DNA of 64,000 nt from Diphasiastrum complanatum (Eukaryota; Streptophyta; Lycopodiopsida; Lycopodiales; Lycopodiaceae), in NCBI GenBank assembly GCA_029204225.1, contig CM055107.1:11789068-11853067 (forward strand). Reading direction: 5' to 3'. Under the pieces are notes generated by a model. It was not told the origin of the DNA. It searched no databases and saw only the letters and a list, made by a program, of their open reading frames with translations. Positions 46,917 to 58,799 of this stretch are shown in pieces (within the stretch, counting starts at the first letter, position 1; every line of letters begins with the position of its first letter). Position numbers and translations under genes: made by a program.

Positions 46917-47448
46917 CATATCCATCCAACCAAAAAAAACCCTTACAAAGCTTTATGTCTAGAACATGATTAACCCATAGCCAGCGGTTTAAGCAAAGAA
47001 GAATGATTGAAACCCGGAAGCATAGAAAATGCACTGGAATGCCAAAGTAATGGAGAGTTGCTTAATTTACGATAGTATGTTGTCCAATCTGGAACTGGTA
47101 GGGCGCTCTTGCTATATGTGAGAGACAAGCAGACTCTTCACAGTGAAGTGAGGGAGGATCCTTGAAACTACAAGCTTTTATAGTGTTATGTAGAGTAGTT
47201 TCCCGGAAGGTAGTAAGGGAGAAAAAATTACTTTCCCTCCAGTTAGGATTTTGAGTTTAAATTTTGTAGAGTATTTTTTTAGAAATAAAACCAAAAGAGA
47301 GAAAAACTCTTTACTTTTAACAAAAGGAAAACCATTTATGCATGTGACTGTCTTTTTGAATTACAATCTTGTGTTTTTGAGGAAGCGATGATGCGTTTGT
47401 AGTCCATTTGTTTAATAGCAAAGTAGGGCAGGTATAAATGTAGAAGCA

Positions 47449-47453
<5 letters not shown>

Positions 47454-47518
<65 letters not shown>
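47454..47518. repeat. (TG)n(AG)n microsatellite
   Basis: About 12 TG units, a short TATG break, then about 17 AG units. Confidence 0.96.
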
Positions 47519-47519
<1 letters not shown>

Positions 47520-48699
47520 TCCATGTCTGGTATAGAGAAATGGGAACAATCCTTGACATGGATATTCAAAACTCCAATACACGAGTTTATTCGTTATGCC
47601 TCATTCTTCTGAATTAGCCAAAAAAATGTAATTAACAACTTTGTGAGGACCCAATCACACATCTAATGATGTGTGGAGCTATTGCATGGGTTAGGATGAT
47701 TATTGGCATGATGTACATTATCAATAGGAATGACTTGCATGTATAAGAATGTAGTAGGCTTGCATGGGCACATGCACATGCACTATAGGTGTTATCTATC
47801 TTTGTGAAAACTTGTCCTACCACCATTCACTATAGTGTGATTGATTAACAATTTTGTCTATTTCCACATTAATATTCTATGGCTTAGGGGTGATGCTATT
47901 GGAGATTGACTAGTAGCTTGTGCTTGTTTGGGTGGTTTGGCTCCATTGTTATTCCTTTGTGATGACTTGTAAGCAAAATCTTGAGGTGCTTCTCGTTACA
48001 GCGGTAACAAAACAAGTCTTATTGTTGTAAAGCTACCTTTACAAGCTTTACTTCCGGCGCCACTAGCGCCAGCAGCGCCACTGCTGCTCCCGGCGGCACC
48101 GGCGTTGGCGCCACTATGACCAAAATCCAGGCGGTGCCAAGTTCCTATGACTGAAAATCTTTGATCGGTTCTAGCGAAGTCCAGAGAGCTTGGATCGATG
48201 TGCAATCACCTCACACGATCTAGGCATGATTAAAAGAAGCCTGGGGATCAATAAATTCTAGAGAGAGAAAATGACTTTCTAGAGGGAAAATTCTAGAATC
48301 CACTATATATAATGGTACTTTGTAGCTCATTTCATGTTCAATCAAGAAGTGGAACCTTTGCCTTTATCTCTTGCTCCATCTCTCATGTTTTGTTGTTATC
48401 TTTATGTGATTTGACATGGCAAGGCCAAAAATATATATGAAGTAATTTTGTGAATGCAAATAGACAATCTTTATTTGATTTTTGTTGTCGGTGATGATGT
48501 TGATGAAGGTTGAGAGCCTAGGGATGCATGCAACAGAAAGAGAGAGAAGTGAAGTTTTTGTTATTTATGGCTCGCATATGAAGCAAAAAAAAAAGGGACA
48601 TATACATGAAACTTTTGTTATTTATGACTTGCATATAGAGGTGCATCTAAAGAAGCAATAAAGTTCTATGCGGGAAAGCTTTTTACCGAGAGAAATTGT

Positions 48700-50450
48700 G
48701 CTTTACCAGCTTGGGCAAAGCACTTGGCATGAGGGGACGTGGCGAATCCCACATTAACTATAGGGGAATGTAGGTTGCGACTCAGGGCGAGCTCCAATCA
48801 AGTCTCAGCTTCCCTTGCTGGAAAGTTGTCCTGGCACCCGCCTTGGCATGCCAGCGCCCCAGAGACTAGGGTCGGTCACACACTTGAAATGTAACCTTCT
48901 CAAATTTATTGATAACGTGGAATTTTCTTCAAACTGACTCTGATTACCTTTTGGGTTTCAGTGTTCGATAAAAGCGCCAATTGTAAGGCCTGTTCAAACT
49001 TTTTGATCTAACACATAAGTGAGGGTCGTATCTCGGGATGCCAGTGGTATTCCGTCGGGACCATTCGGTCCGAGAAGCCAGCGGTCTATTGTCGGGACCA
49101 TTCGGTCCAGAAACTGGTTGTCTTCATATCTATCACGGCTTGTGGTTCTGAGTGTTCCTTGCATGAACATGAATGGGTTAAGCTCTTGGGGAATGGGCTC
49201 TAACCTGTCGGCTGAGTTGGATGGCTTGCTTGGGTGGAAGTTACCTGTTTATGGCTGTCCAGTCTGGCGTGGCGCCAGGTTGGCTTCCAACGCTCGTGAC
49301 AAAGCTTTGAGTTGGTTAAGTCTAATGTAAGTAAGATGACTTGATTGGATTGCTCATTTGTAATGAAGCTTCGAGTTAGTTAAGTTGTTGGGCGGCTTGC
49401 TTGGAGGGAAGTCACCCACATCGGGACCTTTGGTTTGGCATGGCACCAGGTTGGATTTCAATGTTGGTTTCCGAACTTTAAGTTGGTTAAGTCTGATCGT
49501 TGTTGGCGAGTTGGCTAGTTGTATGTCAAGTGGTTTCGGACGACATGAGTTGAAAGCCGGGAAGCTAAGTCATGGTTCCCGGTTCCCTATGGGATGCCTG
49601 CACTACACTTATGAAGATCGAAAGATTTGGAGTTGGTGAGCTTTTCATCAATTCTTTGGTAGAGAGCAATCTATTTTCTCTTCCTGGTGGTGAACAATTT
49701 TCCAAGTGGGTGTTTTCTCAGTTTTTCCATTTGCTTCTTGCTAAGATCCATCAGTACAAGCGTTATCCATAGATATATTGATTGTGATTGTATCTATGCA
49801 GTGTTTATGACAGTTTTGCTAATATTCTAGTCTTTTGCTTGAATTGCGATTGAATCTATGCAATGCTTATGACAATTTTTGCTAGAATTATGGTCTTTTG
49901 CTTGAATGGCTCATAAATTACTATAATTGAGTGTTTTTAGCACATGTAGTTGCTATTAGAAAATCGTTAAGTATAGATAATGATTGCATGCCACTTTATG
50001 CTAAGGTTTTAGCTTCTAGACTGTGTTTTGTTCAAAAAGAGCTTGTGTTTGGATGTTTTTAGCTAGAAAATGGACAATAAAGGCTATGTAATGGCAAAAT
50101 TAGAATTGTTAAGTTGGAACAATTGGTATCGGAATCACCAAAGAAGAAAAGGAAGAAGTTTATGTCTCAGATTAAGGCTAAAAAAGCGAATTTTTTTTTA
50201 GATAAAAATTTTCTTTGAGAGAAAGAAACTTGCAACACAAGTGATCAAGATCCGTAGAGGAAAAGGTAAAACTTTGGAAATTAACTTGGATATTTGTGAG
50301 GGTGAATGTTCCTTAAGTACACCTTTCTTGCCTAATGATTTATTTTGTTTAAGGGGGACAATAATGGATCAAGAAGCTAGTATAAGCAAGGAATCTAGAG
50401 TCTATGAAAGTTTTCCCCAAGATGATGCTTACAGGCATAGAAACTCAAGA
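48700..50450 (+). mobile_element. Ty3-gypsy fragment, inverted copy of 60960-62145
   Basis: From about 49640 to 50390 the sequence matches the reverse complement of 61385-62145. At its 3' end it encodes a Gag-protease junction on the + strand: SPKKKRKKFMSQIKAKKANF, ERKKLATQVIKI, KGKTLEINLD and STPFLPNDLFCLRG. The same Lys-rich segment occurs in the intronic gypsy at 24.7-24.96 kb, so it is the same family. A roughly 64-bp tandem duplication (CTTTTGCTTGAATTGCGATTG) lies at 49775-49905. The GC-richer stretch 48.7-49.6 kb, with GTCGGGACCATTCGGTCC twice, may be its LTR. Confidence 0.8.
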
Positions 50451-52380
50451 TGACACAATGAAATATCAATGCATCAAATGTATCCAAGATAATAAAAAGC
50501 TTAAAAAAAGGATTGATACCCATAGACGTAGACAATGTAAATATGATAAAATGACATAAAATGAATTATTATAATCTTGATGAGATAGAGGTATTCCATG
50601 GCCTCTTTGAGGCGCATTTGAATGTAGGATGAGACCTAGGCTTGAGGCCTATCATGAAGAATGCATATTCTTTCAAAGAGTCAAGGAACCATGGAAATAT
50701 TTGTTTGGGAGAAAGAGAGACATCAAAGAGGAGATTTAAAAACCTAAGCACATGACCCACGAGAGCAATCTTGAAACCTAGGCAATAAACCTAGTCAAGA
50801 GGGTCTATATGTCTATAGAAGGGTAAAAAAATATCTAACTTTTTTCTATTGTTGTAGCAAGTTAATGGTCATTAGAGCATTATGCAAATGTACATATACT
50901 TACAAGCCATATGTATAATGAGCTTAAATTATTAGCTCCAAATACCTTCCATAGTGGTTGTGTTGAGTTGACGTACGACCCTTTGCCACAATGGGTATAT
51001 ATACGTACATGAATTGTTATGTAAGTAAACATACAAATTGGGTGAATATATCTTAATATAATGTACTACATGTGACCCAAGTAGCTTTTCTTAAAAGGGT
51101 GAATATCTATTTGAAAATAGGAAATACAATATTTCATGGTGGACTGAAATGTTGTTGCACAAAAAGCTACTCAAAATCATATACTACTCTTAGCCTTTCC
51201 TTAGGCAATAGTATTGTTTTTGCTATACTAGCATCATCATGTAAAATACTTACATTGCATCTACTTGGTAGGCATTGCTAATTTTGAGCCCATTGGCTCC
51301 TAGATGTTCATGTTTCACGTGACATAAGTCACAGAACTCAAGCCTAGGTCAATATTGCAAGAGGTAACACTCTTATCCAACTTGACTAATGCAGTGGGGT
51401 GGAGCTAGCCACCTTGAACTGGTTGTTTGAGGAGATTAGGTTGATATCTCAGTTATGAGACATCCAACCCCAATGTGAGAGTGTGATGCATTGTGTTATC
51501 CATTACTTTGAGGCTTGCAAAAGGTTCTTCAAGTAAACTCAGGCTTTTGTGTGCACACGTATGCATGTGTGTTTTGTGGGGTATCTTACAGGCATGCTCT
51601 GTGCGTGCATGTGCGCGTGCATTGGTGTGTGTGCACGCGCGTGCGTGTGTTATGGGGGTTAACTAGTTGTTTTGCCTCAGTTGCACAAATGATCTCCACA
51701 TGGATGAGTAACTTGTTGTAGCAAGTAGAACAAGTTGGAAGCCTTGCCAAGTTGAAACATGGCAAGGCTTCATCTTTTGTCCCATATCAAATGTGATCAT
51801 TTTCAAAGAGTCTTCATAGATGGGAACTGGATTTTGTCTCTCGTGAATGTACAAGGCAAGGGGAGATTCAGCTCGGTTGCATGTGCACAGTGCGATCTTC
51901 GCACTTGTATAGACAATTGTATGGAGCATGAGTGTTCCATAGTGCACGACCATCCAACCAAGCAGAGACACACTCGCTAATGCAATTTTTTGTCGACAGA
52001 GATCTGCCATGTGATGGGTCTTTTTTGGATCGTGCCCGAAGATCTCGCATGTGAGAGCGCATGCTTATAAGTTGTATCCACTGCAGGGGCGGCCATTGGT
52101 TTGAACTCAGGGGGAGAATCTGAAACCCTAGGCCCCCTTATGCACAGCGTATACATGGGACATGGTGGGAGGGCCCAACTTCCAAGGGAAGTATAGAAGC
52201 AATTTGTAGGTCCTAGACAAGGTACCAGTTAATAGCTCAAGGGGCAGCCCAAAAATGTATTTTATTACAAAATAAAGCCTGAGAAAATAAGATCTCTGCG
52301 TTTGTGTCAGGGAAAATACAGCCAAAAAGAAAACGGTAAAGAAAGGAATACTGGATATAGGCAGTGTAACGGAGGCATAC
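50450..52380. other. No recognised gene
   Basis: AT-rich sequence with a degenerate TG/CG alternating stretch at about 51545-51655 (GTGTGCACACG, GTGCACGCGCGTGCGTG). Overlapping short ORFs here show no domain. Confidence 0.45.
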
Positions 52381-52600
52381 CGGCTTGGCAGGTGACCTCT
52401 GATTTGTTATCCTTCTCTCGTGCTCCTCGATCGTGGCTATGGCGATACATCAGCAAATCGGTATCTCAGGTATGACGAGCGTCAGTGCGAAGATCTTGAA
52501 AGTTGCGTAATAGCTGATTGTTGTTCTGTTTGTGGCTTTGTTTTGCTGGTTGTATCTGACATTTGGTTGTGTCTGCAGACTCGCGTTTCGTTTGGATGGT

Positions 52601-52945
52601 GCTGATCTGAGGCTCACGGACTTCGGTATGAATATCTCTAGTGTATCATCTTTCCATGTTCTAATTCTGGTGAGCAGAGTCGGTTTTGATTGGATCTAGC
52701 TGTATATCTTAAGTTTGCTCTGGTAAGCCCGGGTTTCAGTTTCGGTGATGTATTTTCGAGACCAGCTAGTTTGCTGATCTGAAGCTCACAAACTTTGGCA
52801 CGGACATCTCTGTATTTTTTATTCTTGTTCTCATTCTGGTGAACAGAAGATGTTCTTGATGGGTTTAGCTTTTTTCCTCAAGTTTGGTAACGTTTGGATG
52901 TAGCTGGGTTTGTGGTTCGTATCGTGTACTTTCGACATTAGCCAG
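52601..52945. repeat. Diverged tandem duplication, about 172-bp unit
   Basis: Copy 1 (52601-52771) and copy 2 (52772-52945) share TGCTGATCTGA.GCTCAC, ATTCTGGTGA.CAGA, TCAAGTTTG/TTAAGTTTG and the ACCAGCTAGT/TAGCCAGTTG ends. The pair lies about 600 bp upstream of the small membrane-protein ORF, in sequence that reads like a 5' leader intron (T-rich, with GTATGA-type donor candidates). Confidence 0.8.
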
Positions 52946-53532
52946 TTGTACGTTCATCGAGTTGACGAGTATTGATTCCTTGTATTATTAGACTCTGTGA
53001 GTCTTAATAGTTTGAGAGCTTTCATACTTGTGTGAATTTTTCCAGCATTATTGTCTGAAAAAGATTTTTAATGATTGCCGTGTTTCTATTTTCCAGTGTG
53101 TCCCTTCAGCGTCCTTTTAGTCACGTTTAGTCGTACGTGATCGTTTTTCTCGTTCTATGACATGAGAAAGTTCGCTCGATAACTTGCTGTACTCATTGAT
53201 TGTAGCTATTAGTTCATCTTGTTGTTTTCCATTACATTTTCATATCAGTGTTAAGTGCTCCACATTTTCCTGAATGCGTCTACGATCTGAGATTCTCTAA
53301 GATCTGACATGGCATATCGTTGAGAGATTCAAAAACTTTATCAGTCCTTTGATATTTGAAAGCTTTTACTTCATGCTACTTGTTTCATTTTTGTTACAAG
53401 GTGTTGCGGATAACTAAGAACGTTATTTTTGAGCCAGTAGTTTTGCATTTTGACTGTGGAAAATAGGTTAAGGTCTTGTTGGAGCTTTGGACGTTCCGGC
53501 ACTACTTCTAGTAAAACAAACATCATCCATTG

Positions 53533-53880
53533 ATGGCAAGAACGATCTTGGCTACAGCTACGCCATCACCTATTGGTCCGCTGCTCATCCTTTGCTTAGT
53601 GGTGTTCATTTGGGTAATGCCATGGTATTTCTCGCACGACTCAGGGGCTGGGGAAGCTGAGACCCTACCGTTACTGCCATCGTTACCTTTGGCCCCAGTT
53701 GTATTAGTGCCCGTAGCGCTATTGATTCTGCTCCAATTTATCTCGACTCCTCGAAAAACTATTCTATCTTCTCTATTCGAAGCATCTCTGGCAAGGTCTA
53801 CTCTGCTTCTTGGCGGGACGCTCGTGTTGTTGTTGGGGCTGATATGGTTGCACTCTACATGGCAGTCCATATGGGAGTGA
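53533..53880 (+). CDS. Small multi-pass membrane protein, 115 aa
   Basis: The frame opens with ATGGCAAGAACG and closes with TGA. It encodes 115 residues with three hydrophobic segments: about 14-31 (PLLILCLVVFIWVMPWYFS), 42-64 (Leu/Val/Pro-rich, ending LLILLQFIS) and 86-104 (LLLGGTLVLLLGLIWL). A short acidic loop (HDSGAGEAE) follows the first segment, and the C-terminus ends in STWQSIWE. It looks like one of the small uncharacterised plant membrane proteins, and I assign no function. A T-rich, leader-like region precedes it, and a possible polyadenylation signal (AATAAA) lies near 54088. The frame is unusually hydrophobic, so chance cannot be excluded, but the upstream GC rise and the lack of repeat homology favour a gene. 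Confidence 0.6.
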   Translation: MARTILATATPSPIGPLLILCLVVFIWVMPWYFSHDSGAGEAETLPLLPSLPLAPVVLVPVALLILLQFISTPRKTILSSLFEASLARSTLLLGGTLVLLLGLIWLHSTWQSIWE

Positions 53881-54089
53881 CTTCGATGTTTCAAGGATTC
53901 CCTTGATGCTTGCAGCGACATTATTATATTGGCATTTATTCCTCTGTGAGATGTGCATAATACCTTGACGCCTTGGTTGGCATTTTGTTTTCGAGGGAAA
54001 GATTAAGAGGTAGTTCGGAAGTATATCATATTGTGGCCTCACCAATGTTCTTACGTGCCGACAATCGCAGGGCTCACAGCTTTCTGAAT

Positions 54090-57000
54090 AAAAGTCCGAA
54101 ATTCACTTAAGTAAATGAATATCCGGGGCCAAATTCCTCCGGACATCTGAAAAGGGACCCTGCTGCCAACAGATCTGGCTTCTTCTTTGGTTACAGCAAC
54201 AGATAGCCGAGTGCTGAGATTGCTTATTCATGTCCTGAGCTTCTCAGATATATGACATAAAGCTATAAAGCTATATTGTACGAAAACTTCCAGATTTGTT
54301 AAGCTGGGTAAATCTTAATCATTAGTAGTTCTAGTAATGTGGTTATCTATAATTTTAGTAAATCGCAGCTACTCGTGCAAAGCGAAAAATAATGTCTATC
54401 AAAATGGCAACTACCATTTCGCAGTAAAGTTATTAATGTTTTCTCGATAATAATTGGTTCTGGTGACTGTTTCCCTATTATTCCAGTTAAAGCTTTTAAT
54501 GAAACATTCTTGGACACACCCAGCAAATATTCACATGGCATTGCTCTTTTGAATCAGCTGAAACTAAGAATCAATAAGACAGTCTGCATTGTGCAACATC
54601 TGCAGGAGCTCTTTATCTTGTCAAGAATTTTTGCATAAAAATCGATGTCTCGCATGTGTGTTCTGAAATATTCATATGTAGAATACCCACCAATGATCTT
54701 AAACAGAGTAAGAGAGTAGATTGTGATGTAGAGTACTTCAGGGAGAGAGTCTGAGACTCTGAGAGATATGAAGACTATACTGCCTACCTAGCTACTAATG
54801 AGATACGCTTAAGCTGAAATGCAGATTTGTTTCCAGATTGTATCAGTTCGGAGGTGATTGCCTTATTAAACCGTCTTTTAAAACCATGTACAGAATGATG
54901 TCATCTATGATGGGACTTGATGGTTGAAGGCTATGGGAATCGACTTCCGAAGTGCTACTAGTGAGGGGGGGCTATAAGCCTATATACATAGGAACTTGGA
55001 AGTGCAGTGCATTTGGGCTGAAAAACAAAAACTACCAAGAACATTGGAGACTATTGCAGTGTGCACCATTGCACTCCCCCTCCCTGACAAAGTGACACGG
55101 AATGCATGGGGTGCAGTCCTTTACAAGAGCCTAGTTGAGGTTATACATCTCTGAATTTAGGGCCCCTAAACTTAGTGCGACTTCATCATGTAGGATCTTA
55201 CCAGCATATTGGGTTTCCTTTTACTCAAAATCTTCCACATGCAAATTTTTTTCATTAAATACTACCTTCTCTCTTGCATCTTATTAGCAAGCATCACTTT
55301 GGCTACAACACAGTTCAGCAAGTGCTGTCTTTAGATGTTTTTGGTTGCCCACACCCACCTGCCACTTTTTTTGAAGGAGTTGATGAATCTTTTACATATA
55401 TATCAAAACGAAAATAACACCAATCACTTTGCCACTTTTTTTTAAGGAGTTGATGAATCTTCTACATATATATCAACACAAAAATATATGTACAAGTGTT
55501 GGGCGGGTATTGATATTTTTTAACACCAATCGGATTTTGGTATTACACGTTTTAATTTTTTTTGATACCAGCCGGTTACGAATATAACCATGTCTGCAAA
55601 TCGGCGATTAGTATCAATTGGCCCGGTTATCGCAATTTTTGTTTTCTAAAACTAGACTTTTTTTAAAGGGTAGTATGCATTTAATGAAAAGCATGACCCT
55701 TTTAAATGGAATATGATATGATTTGAAAGATCAGTACTTTGTTTGTGTCCACCAATGTCTTTGGGGCACTGAATAATATTTATTACACTTGTAAATTTCA
55801 GATGCCAACTAAAAATGGGTACTATATTGATACCATGTTAAAATCGATCTTTTTGTTCCTAATTTGGGTATCAATATGTGCATTGATGGGCTAAAATGAT
55901 ATATGCCCTAGTTGGGTATCAACCGTAGTATCACAAAATCATATATCATCTGGGTATGTTCTCTATCCGATACCATTGTTGAATGTCAGCCCAACAATGA
56001 TATATATCCTAATGTTGGTGTGGCTGTGGGGCCCTCGCAAACACCCTTATCACTTGGATATTGTGCATAAGTGTGCGCGTGAAGCTGAAAATACTCATGG
56101 AAAATTTACAATTTTACCATCCACATGTCAGCAGCTCATTGGTACGAGGCAAAAACTATCTATCTCTCCCCCCCCCCCCCCCTTTGTATTCGCTTGGACT
56201 AATGATCATACACCCAATTGATTTTATTAGGAATTATGGTTTTGATGAAGATGACCTATTATGGTGTTCACACAATGTTAGCTTTCATATTTATTTCTCT
56301 TTATCATTTATAGGATTATCATACTTTGGGCCTAGTTTCACCAAAAGTAAACTAGAATGTTTTCTTACCAAAAGCAAAACTCCGTACTTCTTCTTGTCAC
56401 CTTACCATTCAACGGCATGAATGAATCGTACAAGTTGTTAATTAAAGGTTATGAGCCTTGTTAACGATGCCCTAAACATTCTCTTACTAACTAGTATGCA
56501 ACTTGATACCGTTTATAGTTTGCATACATGAATTATTGAGTTTGATGTTCATTCTATAATTTGTCACTTTATTTATTTGTCTTATACTACATGCGTTCAT
56601 TGACATATTAAAGACATCACAAAAAAGACATTATTCTTGGAATAAGTGTTGATAATGAGGCTCTGAATGGTGACAAAGGTATAGACAAACAATAATCCCA
56701 AATCGAATAGGGAAAAAAAATCCACATGAGAGAGTCATTGGACGAATTTGAGTCTTTCCATATCTTTTCAAATTGACATGATGTCAAGTTTAATGGATAA
56801 GCTGAGATTAGTAAGATCCAAACTTCTCTCGAGTCTCTCTCTATGCATAATGATTTAAAAAGTAGCTAAAAGAACAATGGGAAAACGACGTCTGAAGCTC
56901 AAGACAATTTTCAAAAGTAAAAGGTATTAGATGGAGAAAGAGATTTCGTAGTTTGTGCACTTCCAAAAGACGATCAATATTGATTAAGGACTACATAAAA

Positions 57001-57440
57001 ACATTGTACAATGAAGCATGGAAGAGTCTGATGATCAAGTGGAAAATGATTCAAATTGGTCAAATATGCTTGAGGGATGCTTATTTTATAATGTAAATCA
57101 CATACTGCGTGGAAAAAATCCATGAAAGTGTTAAACAAGACATCAACGAATGTGTTTTAGTGTGAGCTTTATAAACCAACCTAACAAAAGTTGGTCTGTT
57201 TAAAATAATTTGGAGGGAAATGGAATTTCCCACACCCACTCTCTCCTTCCAGGTTACTACCTTACTGGGCACTATAAGTGCATGCTCTTTTCAACCCTTT
57301 TGCTTTACAACACCGGTGAAGAACTTTGCTCCTCTGTCACTCGCTGAAAGTGCGCCCTACCTACCTACGGAGCAACGATTTGATAGCTTACGGTATGTAT
57401 CTGCTTCTCTCTTACACTCCTCTCGTATTTACTTTACTTT
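54090..57440. other. No recognised gene; local duplication and C tract
   Basis: About 65 bp are duplicated in tandem at 55362-55430 and 55431-55495 (GGAGTTGATGAATCTT, ACATATATATCAA). A run of 14 C lies at 56167-56180. ORFs at 55976-56420 cross this C run and are not convincing. Confidence 0.5.
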
Positions 57441-57449
57441 CCGGTAGTG

Positions 57450-58018
57450 AATTCAAGATGGTAGATCTAGGACTTCTTAAGTTCATACTTGGAATAGAGG
57501 TTACTAGAGGTAGTGGTTTTACTTTTATAAGTCAATCTAAGTATGCTACTTCCATTCTTGAAAGGTTTGGCATGAAAGATTGTAAGGGGATTGACACCCC
57601 TAAGGAGCAAGTTTGTATAGTTACTAATGATTGTGATGAAGCATCCTTTGAGGACATCACACTCTTTAGGAAGCTAATAGGCTCCTTAATCTATTTGACA
57701 ATCACTAGACTAGATTTGAGTTATAGTGTAAGCAAGTTAAGTCAATATATGCAAGGTCCCTTGATGCATCATTGGAAAAGTGCCAAGCGAGTGCTTAGAT
57801 ATGTCTCTTCTACTAGATTTTTTGGCATTCTCTATCAAGGATCTAACTTTTACTAAAGGTGCAATCCAAGGAGGTTCAATTTCATCATGTGCCTTCATCC
57901 GAGTGCATAGCTGATATCTTAACCAAACCTTTGGCTAAAGATTCATTTTTCAAGTTACGAGATGCTCTTGGAGTTGTAGATAGATGTACATAAGACTTGC
58001 CAAGTTAGAAGTGAGGAG
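57450..58018 (+). mobile_element. Copia 3' end (RT end, truncated RNase H, PPT)
   Basis: It encodes EFKMVDLGLLKFILGIEVTR, YATSILERFGMKDCKG, FRKLIGSLIYLTITRLDLSYSVS and WKSAKRVLRYV, that is, the reverse transcriptase C-terminal region. A deletion then joins it to the RNase H tail CIADILTKPLAKDSFFKLRDALGV, followed by a polypurine tract (AGAAGTGAGGAG, 58007-58018). The YVDD core upstream and the central RNase H are absent. Confidence 0.9.
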
Positions 58019-58750
58019 TGTTAAAATATCACTTCCAACTTGATGTATCTTGTAGATCTCAAGCTAATTGATCTCGATAGGATCTCACACGTGTGGAGTC
58101 TGTTCCCACGTGTGAAAAAATGTATCACTTTTATAAAGTTAGATTGATTTCAGCTTGATCTACACTAGTGTGAAATTGAGCTTTGGGTTAGAATCTTGAA
58201 AATGGTCAAATTGGTCAAACTTTGTATAAATAGATTGGACTTCCATGTGAATGAGTTATTATTCACACACATCAAGATACCATTCACACGTGTGGATAAG
58301 CTTCTAGAAGATAAGATAAGAAGATTCCATTAGATCCTATTTTATAGGGAATATTCCTATAAATGTGGGAGACTAGCTTTTTGTTTTCTAGCCAAAGAGA
58401 ATAGTCAACTGGACACGTGTGAAGGCTTGCTGGACAGTACACAGCTCGTGGATGTACTTCAAATCTATAAAGGGATCAACCAAATCAATAACAAGTTGAT
58501 GTGACATTGGCAAGTTCTAGTTTTGTTGTGATTTACACATTTGTCTTGAGTTTTTATGAATGAAATGCATTTGTAAGCTAATGTACTTTACTCTCTGTAA
58601 ACAGGCCATACTTGTACTGTCCTCCACACGTGTGAGGCCGCCCATCCATGTTTTTGATCATTTGATCCATTGCTCTTGCTTAAATCATAGTGTAAAGCAT
58701 CTAGATCAAGATCTAGCACCTAGAACTTGATAGATCTTTGGATTAAGCAA
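58019..58750 (+). repeat. Putative 3' LTR with repeated CACACGTGTG
   Basis: It begins TGTTAAAATATC directly after the polypurine tract. The 3' end is uncertain (AAGCA near 58750 is possible). It carries five G-box-centred sites: 58086-58095, 58107-58114, 58285-58294, 58413-58421 and 58625-58634. A TATAAA (58467-58472, TCTATAAAGGG) could be the promoter box. Confidence 0.6.
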
Positions 58751-58799
58751 CCAGTAACTCTTAATGATTGATAGTGCAATCATATTTGTCCTTTTCCTC

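Noticed and set aside
47996-48205. Ala/Gly/Ser-rich ORF (GAAGASGAGSKA) as a structural protein
   Set aside because: It arises from a short GCC/GGC-rich patch, with no start context, domain or splice support.
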